This document shows positions 1 to 6,238 of a stretch of DNA of 24,861 bases, piece by piece. Position numbers and translations under genes: made by a program. The notes under the pieces were generated by a model. It ran no database searches. It was not told the DNA's origin and was given only the letters and a program-made list of their open reading frames with translations. Positions within the stretch are counted from its first letter, which is position 1; each line of letters starts with the position of its first letter. Source of the DNA: Rickettsia typhi (GTDB taxonomy: Bacteria > Pseudomonadota > Alphaproteobacteria > Rickettsiales > UBA1997); assembly GCA_945874115.1 (NCBI GenBank), contig CAMCFD010000011.1, positions 1 through 24,861 on the forward strand, given 5' to 3'.

Positions 1-1016
1 TCTTTCGCCTTAGCCGAGATTGACTTTGCGATGATAACTTCGAAGAAAATTTTCGCGATTTCTTGCGCCAATTCTTCGTCAATTTCGCCGTTTAACGCGA
101 CAATTCCGCCAAACGCGCTTTTCGGATCGGCCGCGAGAGCCTTTTTGAAAGCCTCGAGCAAGTTTTTGTCAGTTGAAACTCCACACGGATTCGCGTGTTT
201 TATGATTGCGCACGCCGGATTTTCAAATTCCATCACCAAATTATAAGCCGCGTCAGAATCGTTAAAATTATTATAGCTCAATTCTTTGCCCTGAAGCTGT
301 TTGGCGTTGACAATTCCTGTTTTCGAGTTCGAATAAATCGCCGCTTTTTGATGAGAATTTTCGCCGTAACGAAGTTCTTGCTTTAAATTTCCACTCAAAA
401 AGAAATGTGATTGATCGGCGCAAATCGCTGAAAAATAATTCGCAATCGCAATGTCATATTGTGCAATGTCTTGAAACGCTTGAGCCGCGAGGTTTTTTCT
501 AAATTCGAAACTTGTCGAATTATTGTTTTTTTCCATTTCGTCCATCAAATTTTTATATTGATTTGAAGACGTAACCACAGTTTTAAACGCGAAGTTTTTC
601 GACGCCGAACGAACCATCGCCGGACCGCCAATATCAATGTTTTCGATAATTTCGTCTTCGTCATTTGTGCGCGCCAAAGTTTCGACGAACGGATAAAGAT
701 TGACGATCAACAAGTCGATCGACTCAATTTGATTTTCTCGCGCTTGTTTTTGGTGAGCTTCGCTGGTTGGAATTGCCAACAATCCGCCGTGAACTTTCGG
801 ATGTAGAGTTTTTACGCGCCCGTCCATAATTTCGGGAAAACCACTAAATTCAGAAATATCTTTTGCATTAATTTTATTATCTTGAAGAAGTTTTTTTGTG
901 CCGCCAGTTGAAATTATTTCGACATTTTGTTTTTGCAAAAACTGCGCTAATTCGACGATGTTATTTTTATCAGAAACAGAAATTAAACAGCGCGAAATTT
1001 TTTGTAGATTTTGCAT
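1..1016 (-). CDS. purH: Bifunctional AICAR formyltransferase / IMP cyclohydrolase, 5' part
   Basis: PurH catalyses the last two steps of IMP synthesis in the cytoplasm: formylation of AICAR, then ring closure. The gene starts with ATG at 1016 and runs off the left edge, so only the first 338 residues of a family usually a little over 500 long are present. Visible are the N-terminal MGS-like cyclohydrolase domain (STGGTKKLL, DGRVKTLHP, NLYPF, ENIDIGGPAMVRSASKN) and the start of the formyltransferase domain (LRYGENSHQKAA, KELSYNN, IIKHANPCGVS, SAFGGIVALNGE). No Shine-Dalgarno sequence is seen, but a good promoter lies 39 bases upstream. No neighbouring purine gene is present. Identification is secure; the C-terminal half cannot be judged. 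Confidence 0.95.
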   Translation of the reverse strand, partial: MQNLQKISRCLISVSDKNNIVELAQFLQKQNVEIISTGGTKKLLQDNKINAKDISEFSGFPEIMDGRVKTLHPKVHGGLLAIPTSEAHQKQARENQIESIDLLIVNLYPFVETLARTNDEDEIIENIDIGGPAMVRSASKNFAFKTVVTSSNQYKNLMDEMEKNNNSTSFEFRKNLAAQAFQDIAQYDIAIANYFSAICADQSHFFLSGNLKQELRYGENSHQKAAIYSNSKTGIVNAKQLQGKELSYNNFNDSDAAYNLVMEFENPACAIIKHANPCGVSTDKNLLEAFKKALAADPKSAFGGIVALNGEIDEELAQEIAKIFFEVIIAKSISAKAK

Positions 1017-1054
1017 TTTTTTTGGAAAGAATTATTGTTAAAAATTATGCTGAA

Positions 1055-1082
1055 ATTCTAATTTATAATTTAATTTTGTCAA
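1055..1082 (-). promoter_or_regulatory. Promoter of purH
   Basis: Read on the minus strand, a perfect TTGACA (-35, 1077-1082) is followed after 16 bases by TAGAAT (-10, 1055-1060), 38 bases before the purH start. Just upstream, at 1094-1101 and 1117-1124, an 8-bp perfect inverted repeat (TTTTTCAC/GTGAAAAA, 15-base spacer) could be an operator; that is a guess. Confidence 0.6.
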
Positions 1083-1338
1083 TGATTTTGTGCTTTTTCA
1101 CTTGATTTTTAACGATGTGAAAAATGGTTTTTTGATCGATTATTGAAGAGGTAGGGAAATTTTGACAATCGAATCAACAAGAATTCCGGTCAATAATTCT
1201 ATAATATTAGAAACTTGGTTAGTTTTTGCGAGAAAAACTGATTAATATGCCTTATTAAATTCATTCAAAAATTAGTAATCTATTTTTCTTTTGAAAAAAT
1301 TTTTTACTTATATAAAATAAAAAACTGCATGACCACCA

Positions 1339-1428
1339 TTAGTTAATTATTTCGATTTTAGATTTCAGTATATTTAGAGCAATTTTGTCGAAAAATAAGG
1401 TCGAAAGAATTAACTAACAACGTCTAAT
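1339..1428. repeat. Palindromic intergenic repeat, copy 1
   Basis: Arms at 1339-1355 and 1401-1417 are inverted repeats matching at 16 of 17 positions (TTAGTTAATTaTTTCGA against TTAGTTAATTcTTTCGA), with a 45-base centre. The element recurs in diverged form at 10529-10664: both copies share CGATTTTAGATTT, a TATATTT..GAGCAATTT block, GTCGAAAAATAAGG and a right end of the form CTAA-(2 to 3 bases)-CGyCTAA. Dispersed palindromic elements of this kind are known from AT-rich alphaproteobacteria (for example the Rickettsia palindromic elements), but I do not recognise this one. It lies in the 1017-1575 gap, which holds no credible gene. Confidence 0.6.
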
Positions 1429-1430
1429 AG

Positions 1431-1457
1431 TCAGGTAAAACCAACCTGATTTTTTTT
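1431..1457 (+). terminator. Rho-independent terminator reading rightward
   Basis: Stem TCAGGT (1431-1436) and ACCTGA (1444-1449), a 7-base loop, then eight T (1450-1457). The T tract exists only for rightward transcription. No rightward gene is recognisable upstream: purH runs left and parA arrives from the right. It may end a small RNA that includes the palindromic repeat. Confidence 0.5.
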
Positions 1458-1558
1458 CTCGCAAAAATTATATATTAGTAAAAAAATTTTCGCGCCATTT
1501 AAATTGAAAAATGCAGCAATATTGCAAAATTCTAATCCAAAAAAACAGCTATATGAAA

Positions 1559-1574
1559 TGTTCCACGTGAAACA
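1559..1574. promoter_or_regulatory. parS: parS site 1
   Basis: TGTTCCACGTGAAACA differs at one base from the canonical parS palindrome TGTTTCACGTGAAACA, the ParB nucleation site. It lies one base beyond the 3' end of parA. Confidence 0.93.
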
Positions 1575-1575
1575 T

Positions 1576-2388
1576 TTATTCCTTCACAGATTCTTTTATT
1601 GATGATTCTCTATCCAAAATTTCTTTCGCGAGTTTTATGTAAGCTTGAGCGCCAGAAGATTTTGAGTCATATAAAACTCCGGGAATTCCGTGTGACGGCG
1701 CCTCTGATAATCTTACATTGCGCGGAACTGAATTCTGAAAAACCTTATCCTGTAAAAAACTCCGAACGTCAGACTCAACTTGTTCAGTAAGTTTATTTCT
1801 TTTATCATGCATAGTTAGAATTATGCCGCTAATTCTGAGATGATGATTGAGATTATCTTTTATTAAATCGAGGCTGGTCAAAAGATGACTAAGTCCTTCA
1901 AGTGCAAAAAACTCACATTGCATCGGGATCAAAACACTATCCGACGCGACCAAGGCGTTAATTGTAAGTAAACCAAGAGATGGCGGGCAATCAATAATTA
2001 TATAATCATAATCATAAACGATGTCTTTGATGATTTTTTTTAGACAATATTCACGATTTTCGAAAGTCGCAAGCTCAACTTCACAAGCTGATAAATCTAC
2101 GGTTGAGGTAATTATGTGCAATTTTGGCAATTTATGAGGAATTATTACTTCTTTTACATCAACTTCACCGACAATTGCCTCATAAATGGTTTTTTGTCTT
2201 TGGGCTTGAAAAATTCCGAAACCAGTGCTTGCATTTCCCTGCGGGTCAAAATCGATCACCAATGTTCTTTTTTTTGCCGCCGCAAACGATGTTGCTAAAT
2301 TTACGACGGTGGTGGTTTTTCCGACTCCGCCTTTTTGGTTTACTACTGAAAATATTTTGGCTCTTTTGCGATGATTATTGTTTATCAT
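1576..2388 (-). CDS. parA: Chromosome partitioning ATPase ParA (Soj)
   Basis: ParA is a nucleoid-binding ATPase that moves ParB-parS complexes to segregate origins. The 270-residue protein has the deviant Walker A box KGGVGKTT (residues 19-26, signature lysine K19), the A' box DFDPQGN (46-52) and a Walker B-like IIDCPPSLGLL with D133. Length is typical of chromosomal ParA, and there is no N-terminal HTH of the plasmid Ia type. It follows parB by 54 bases, with a parS site in the gap, and a second parS lies just past its stop. No clear Shine-Dalgarno sequence precedes the ATG at 2388. In many bacteria parA sits beside rsmG and mnmG; neither is here, and the parA-parB order is reversed. Confidence 0.95.
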   Translation of the reverse strand: MINNNHRKRAKIFSVVNQKGGVGKTTTVVNLATSFAAAKKRTLVIDFDPQGNASTGFGIFQAQRQKTIYEAIVGEVDVKEVIIPHKLPKLHIITSTVDLSACEVELATFENREYCLKKIIKDIVYDYDYIIIDCPPSLGLLTINALVASDSVLIPMQCEFFALEGLSHLLTSLDLIKDNLNHHLRISGIILTMHDKRNKLTEQVESDVRSFLQDKVFQNSVPRNVRLSEAPSHGIPGVLYDSKSSGAQAYIKLAKEILDRESSIKESVKE

Positions 2389-2402
2389 ATTTTATTTTAA
2401 AA

Positions 2403-2418
2403 TGTTTCACGTGGAACA
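2403..2418. promoter_or_regulatory. parS: parS site 2
   Basis: TGTTTCACGTGGAACA, the reverse complement of sites 1 and 5, lies in the 54-base gap between the end of parB and the start of parA. ParB bound here would sit inside the operon. Confidence 0.93.
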
Positions 2419-2442
2419 ATTTGAATTTTAACTATACAATTT

Positions 2443-3366
2443 TTAAGCTTCTAATTTAGCAATTAATCCATAGATTTTTTCTAAATCAATAAAATTAATG
2501 GTTATTTTGCCGCTATTTTTAAATTGGTTAAACGAAATTTTCACTTGAGAATCCATCAATTCAGAAAGTTTATTTTCTAGATCTGTTAATTCCCCTGAAT
2601 TTACGAACTTAATTTTAGATTCTTGTCTGGCGATAACCGGATTTTGCTTCAATTTCTCGATCTTTTCATCGCGGATCATTTCTTCGGCCTCTCTAACTGT
2701 TAGGGCGCCTTGGGCAATTTTATTAGCCAAACTTTCCGGATCTTTCGAATTTACAATCGCGCGCGCATGTCCCATTGATATCAATTTTTTATCCATCATA
2801 TCCTGAACCGATTTCGGCAAATCAAGCATTCTCAAAATATTAGCAATGTGAGAACGGCTTTTCCCCGTTTTTTTCGCGACCTGATCTTGAGTGTAAGAAA
2901 ATTCGTCCATCAATTGCTGATAACCTCTCGCTTCCTCAATTAAAGACAAATCTGATCGTTGAACGTTTTCAATAAGCGCCAATTCTAAAGCTTCGTGATT
3001 GTTAATTCTTTTAACTATCGCCGGAATTGAAGTAAGTCCAAGAATTTTCGTCGCTCTAAATCTTCTTTCTCCCGCAATAATTTCATAATGACCTTCGTCG
3101 CTTTTGCGCACAATTATTGGCTGAATCAGGCCATTTTCCTTAATTGAATTAGCTAAATCTTGCAATTCTTCTGGGTTAAAATTCCTTCTTGGCTGATAAA
3201 CTCCGGCAGTAATTTTGCTCATCGGAATAGTTTCAACAACTAAACTTCTCGCATTATTATTTTGATTCACAGCATTGTCGTCGAGATTTTTTGTTTTGCT
3301 TTCCCCAAGTAGCGCAGAAAGACCTCTTCCTAATTTTTTATCCTGATGATGATTTATGTTTTTCAT
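2443..3366 (-). CDS. parB: Chromosome partitioning protein ParB (Spo0J), parS-binding CTPase
   Basis: ParB binds parS, hydrolyses CTP and slides as a clamp to build the partition complex. The 307-residue protein opens with the conserved GRGLSALLGE (13-22; this N-terminal region contacts ParA), followed by the nuclease-like N-domain with PRRNF (59-63), the CTP-binding GERRFRA (99-105) and ENVQRSDL (133-140). The helix-turn-helix comes next (about 157-185, with KTGKSRSHIANILRML), and then a C-terminal dimerisation region. All CTPase motifs look intact. It is the first gene of a parB-parA unit with its own promoter; a perfect parS palindrome lies between that promoter and the ATG, which suggests autoregulation (inference). 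No Shine-Dalgarno sequence is evident. Confidence 0.95.
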   Translation of the reverse strand: MKNINHHQDKKLGRGLSALLGESKTKNLDDNAVNQNNNARSLVVETIPMSKITAGVYQPRRNFNPEELQDLANSIKENGLIQPIIVRKSDEGHYEIIAGERRFRATKILGLTSIPAIVKRINNHEALELALIENVQRSDLSLIEEARGYQQLMDEFSYTQDQVAKKTGKSRSHIANILRMLDLPKSVQDMMDKKLISMGHARAIVNSKDPESLANKIAQGALTVREAEEMIRDEKIEKLKQNPVIARQESKIKFVNSGELTDLENKLSELMDSQVKISFNQFKNSGKITINFIDLEKIYGLIAKLEA

Positions 3367-3384
3367 ATGAGTTATTGGTTATAA

Positions 3385-3400
3385 TGTTCCACGTGGAACA
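3385..3400. promoter_or_regulatory. parS: parS site 3 (perfect palindrome)
   Basis: TGTTCCACGTGGAACA is a fully symmetric 16-bp parS variant. It lies just downstream of the predicted parB transcription start and 18 bases before the parB ATG, so bound ParB could reduce its own transcription. Confidence 0.93.
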
Positions 3401-3413
3401 TTTAAATAGTGAT

Positions 3414-3442
3414 AGTATAAATTTCTCGCGATTTTTACTCAA
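3414..3442 (-). promoter_or_regulatory. Promoter of parB-parA
   Basis: On the minus strand TTGAGT (3437-3442) and TATACT (3414-3419) are separated by exactly 17 bases. The start would fall about 7 bases further on, next to parS site 3. Confidence 0.55.
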
Positions 3443-3523
3443 GAAATCATTACCAAATCATAATAATACATAAGGAAGATTGTTTGCAAGAAGTTTTTTT
3501 ACTTTTTTCAATCAAGATCAAAA

Positions 3524-3539
3524 TGTTCCACGTGGAACA
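3524..3539. promoter_or_regulatory. parS: parS site 4 (perfect palindrome)
   Basis: A second copy of the symmetric TGTTCCACGTGGAACA, 139 bases from site 3 and upstream of the parB promoter. Confidence 0.93.
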
Positions 3540-3700
3540 TTTTATGGGGAAGGCTATTAGAGCAAAATGAAATTATTTTGACAGACGAGATTTATGGCTC
3601 GAAGCCACCCATTTACTTAAATAACTCTCTAATTATTTAACACTACTATATATATGCAACAAAACACCTCAAAATGACACTTCCCACCAACAAATCAAAA

Positions 3701-4048
3701 TTAATCAAGTCGGTTATATTCATTGGGGAAAACCGTGATTGGCTTAAAAGATTTAGCTTCTTCAAAATCCATCGAACAATATGAAATTACGATAACATCA
3801 TCACCAACTTGAACCTTGCGAGCGGCGGGGCCATTAAGGCAAATTATACCAGAATCTCTCTCGCCTTTAATCACGTAGGTTTCGAGTCGCTCTCCGTTAT
3901 TCATATTAAGAACCTGAACTTTTTCATTTTCGATTAAATTCGCCGCTTCCATTAAATTTTCATCAATTGTAATACTTCCAACATAATGTAATTCCGCTTG
4001 CGTAACCTTGGCATGATGAATTTTTGACTTGAAAACTTGAATTTGCAT
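3701..4048 (-). CDS. panD: Aspartate 1-decarboxylase precursor
   Basis: PanD decarboxylates L-aspartate to beta-alanine for pantothenate and coenzyme A. The 115-residue protein has the self-cleavage site at Gly24-Ser25 (HYVGSI), where Ser25 becomes the pyruvoyl cofactor. Also conserved are K9, H11 and the KVTQAELHY stretch before it, a Y-x-I-x-G-x-R-x-SG segment (YVIKGERDSG) and the NGPAAR motif. Length is slightly below the usual 117-130 residues. It stands alone between dapB and parB on the same strand; no panB or panC is in the window. An imperfect hairpin (TTAAGGG/CCCTTAA, 4087-4093 and 4114-4120) lies in its upstream region, but I could not pick a convincing promoter. Confidence 0.95.
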   Translation of the reverse strand: MQIQVFKSKIHHAKVTQAELHYVGSITIDENLMEAANLIENEKVQVLNMNNGERLETYVIKGERDSGIICLNGPAARKVQVGDDVIVISYCSMDFEEAKSFKPITVFPNEYNRLD

Positions 4049-4210
4049 ATCTGTAATTAATTACAACTTAATATTTTACTAACATTTTAAGGGTGAGCGA
4101 ATCAAGAAAAAAACCCTTAATTCAACAATAATAATTCCCAACCCATTTTATTATAATTTCTACACAAGCCAGACTCTTGATGTAAAACCAAAGATCCCGC
4201 ACTCATTATT

Positions 4211-4226
4211 TGTTCCACGTGAAACA
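4211..4226. promoter_or_regulatory. parS: parS site 5
   Basis: TGTTCCACGTGAAACA, identical to site 1 and in the same orientation, lies 8 bases beyond the stop of dapB. It is the rightmost of the five sites. Confidence 0.93.
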
Positions 4227-4234
4227 TTCGACTA

Positions 4235-5032
4235 TTATAAACCAAGCACATCTTTCATTAAATAGAAGCCGTGTTTTTGGTTACTGCCCCAAATCGCAGC
4301 GCGGACAGCGCCAGAGGCAAAAACATTGCGGCTTGATGCTTTATGAGTCAATTCAATTCTTTCACCGTCTCCTGCGAAGATGACAGTGTGGTCGCCAACA
4401 ACATCGCCGCCGCGCATTGACGCAAAGCCGATTTGGCCGCGTTGCCTTTTGTTATTAGCACCAACTCGCGACATTGCACCAGACTCTTTCAAGTCAACAC
4501 CGCGACCCTTCGCAACGGCTGCGCCAAGTGATAGCGCGGTTCCCGAAGGTGAATCAACTTTATCGCGATGATGCATCTCGACAATTTCAATGTCATAATC
4601 TTCGCGCAAAATCGCCGCGACTTTTTCCGACAAGTTCATTAAAATATTGACTCCGATCGACATATTTGACGACCAAATTATCACGCACAGTTTAGAATAT
4701 TCGACCAATTTTTGCTTTTCTTCGTCAGAAAATCCCGTTGTGCCACAAACCAAAATTTTACCTTTTTGCGCAGCTTTTTGCGCACACAACAAACTTAAAG
4801 CTGGCGATGAAAAATCGATCACAGCGTCACAATGTTCAAAAAATTCGTCGATATTTGAAGTAATTTTATATCCGGTTTTTTCTTGCGCCAAAAATTCACC
4901 AATATCAGAACCGTCAAAATTATTACCTTTTCTGACAAAGCCTGAAGTGATTTCGGCGATCGTATCCTTCAAAACCAATTTCGCAATTGCTTGTCCCATT
5001 TTTCCTGAAATTCCAGTAATTCCTATTTTCAT
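4235..5032 (-). CDS. dapB: 4-hydroxy-tetrahydrodipicolinate reductase
   Basis: DapB reduces hydroxy-tetrahydrodipicolinate with NAD(P)H in the diaminopimelate/lysine pathway, which supplies peptidoglycan. Starting at the ATG at 5032 gives 265 residues, close to the family norm, beginning at the Rossmann motif GITGISGKMGQ. Further motifs are CGTTGFS (96-102), SSNMSIGVN (121-129) and the catalytic block EMHHRDKVDSPSGTA (152-166, with H154/H155 and K158). A TTG at 5056 would add eight residues with no family support, so I prefer 5032. Neither start has a Shine-Dalgarno sequence. No other lysine-pathway gene is nearby. Presence of DapB implies the cell makes its own diaminopimelate. Confidence 0.95.
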   Translation of the reverse strand: MKIGITGISGKMGQAIAKLVLKDTIAEITSGFVRKGNNFDGSDIGEFLAQEKTGYKITSNIDEFFEHCDAVIDFSSPALSLLCAQKAAQKGKILVCGTTGFSDEEKQKLVEYSKLCVIIWSSNMSIGVNILMNLSEKVAAILREDYDIEIVEMHHRDKVDSPSGTALSLGAAVAKGRGVDLKESGAMSRVGANNKRQRGQIGFASMRGGDVVGDHTVIFAGDGERIELTHKASSRNVFASGAVRAAIWGSNQKHGFYLMKDVLGL

Positions 5033-5182
5033 AAATTTATCTATAATTTTAACCAATTAAACGAATTTATATAATTTATTCTACTTTTATCGATTTTTCA
5101 AGACATTAATTTAATTATATTTAACGGCTGCCATTAAGGAAAGAATTTGTTCTTAAATTTTGTCTTTGCAAAAAAACATGGG

Positions 5183-6079
5183 TTAGCTTTCAATTCCCCA
5201 TTTTTTGTTTAAATAAGTTTCGATTTCATTTCTTTCTTCAGACTTTAAATGGCGATCAAAAAATATTATTTCGCCAATTTGACCACTAAAATTTTCACTT
5301 TTCTCGACGCTTGCACCAATGATTGCGCCAGTAATATTTTTTGTACCATTTTCCTCAGTATCATCGCCATCAATTTTATTCACCCCGTTAACTCTGACTA
5401 AAAAATTCACGCCGGTTTTTTCTTGCGCTAACATTAAATATGGAGAATTCAATCCAGAAAAATTCGCTGCACCACCCCTTGAAACGCCGTCTTGTGAATA
5501 ACTTACTCCAAGCTGCAAATTTCCAGCAGGAGTAATGACCAAGCTTATCTGTCCATCATCAATAACACTTGTGGCGTAATTTGTTTGAAAAATATAATCC
5601 CAATCACCAGATTCTCCGGGCGTAGTTTTAATCACCATAAAAAGTGTGAAGGAAGTTAGACTGATATTTAAATTTTCAACTTCAATATAGTCATCAACGC
5701 CATCGAAAGAAAGACAGGGCAGGCTGTTTATGCAATTGCTGACATAAGTTGGTTTTGAAGTTAAAACAGAATTTGCGTCATATTTTTCATTTACTTGCGG
5801 ATTTATATCGCGCCAGTTTGTGACAACCAAACCATTCTCAGCTTCGCTTTCTGCGAAACTTTTTTCAGAAGTTGTGTCAAGCCAAAAATTAACTCCTTTA
5901 ATTGAAGCAATCGGCGAATCTTCAGTCTGCCTTCTTGCTATTTCAAGTCTATATTTTGAAATAAGCAAACTAGACTGTGTGATTCCCGCAATTATAATTC
6001 CAATAATAATTAAAACTATCGATAATTCAATGAGCGAAAATGCCGTGATTTTTTTTACCTTATTAGCTTTTTGTTCCAT
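5183..6079 (-). CDS. Prepilin-like protein with LamG/concanavalin-type domain
   Basis: Unnamed two-part protein of 298 residues. Residues 1-13 form a short basic leader, and A13/FSLIEL opens a class III signal followed by a hydrophobic helix (about 14-38), as in type IV pilins and type II secretion pseudopilins. E18, the usual fifth residue of the mature pilin, is present; the residue before the cut is Ala rather than the common Gly. From about residue 48 the sequence looks like a LamG/concanavalin A-like domain: WRDINPQVNEKYDA, PCLSFDGVDDYIEV, SFTLFMVIKTTP, GQIGEIIFFDRHLKSEERNEIETYLNKKWGI. The protein is probably extruded onto a pilus or pseudopilus and may bind a glycan (inference). No pilus assembly gene is in the window. 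It is transcribed away from gyrA. A weak GGG/CCC hairpin with seven T follows the stop. Confidence 0.8.
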   Translation of the reverse strand: MEQKANKVKKITAFSLIELSIVLIIIGIIIAGITQSSLLISKYRLEIARRQTEDSPIASIKGVNFWLDTTSEKSFAESEAENGLVVTNWRDINPQVNEKYDANSVLTSKPTYVSNCINSLPCLSFDGVDDYIEVENLNISLTSFTLFMVIKTTPGESGDWDYIFQTNYATSVIDDGQISLVITPAGNLQLGVSYSQDGVSRGGAANFSGLNSPYLMLAQEKTGVNFLVRVNGVNKIDGDDTEENGTKNITGAIIGASVEKSENFSGQIGEIIFFDRHLKSEERNEIETYLNKKWGIES

Positions 6080-6166
6080 AAAAATTTTTAAGTAAAATTT
6101 TCGATAAAATTTCTGATTTTACTTGCAGTTCAATAAATAATGTTTTAAGATATTCACTTCAATTAA

Positions 6167-6218
6167 GTTGCGGCATTTTATCAAATCACTTGATTAATGC
6201 AACCGATTTCTTAATAAA
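6167..6218 (+). promoter_or_regulatory. gyrA upstream region: stem-loop and possible promoter
   Basis: TTGATT (6190-6195), 17 bases, AATAAA (6213-6218) is a plausible but weak promoter for gyrA. The -35 is embedded in an imperfect inverted repeat, 6167-6203: GTTG, CATT and ATCAA pair with TTGAT, AATG and CAAC around the loop ATCAC, with small bulges. An operator role is possible but unproven. Confidence 0.35.
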
Positions 6219-6238
6219 TAAACATATAGGATTCAAAA

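Larger units (their letters stand above)
3367..3700. other. parB upstream region (no gene)
   Basis: This 334-base non-coding stretch between parB and panD holds the parB promoter and two perfect parS palindromes (3385-3400 and 3524-3539). The remaining part, 3540-3700, is very AT-rich with one short weak hairpin (TGGCT/AGCCA, 3594-3606). I see no gene, no DnaA-box cluster and no RNA gene in it. Confidence 0.6.

Noticed and set aside
1162..1205. TTGACA (1162) with TATAAT (1200) as one promoter
   Set aside because: The hexamers are 32 bases apart, far beyond the workable spacing.
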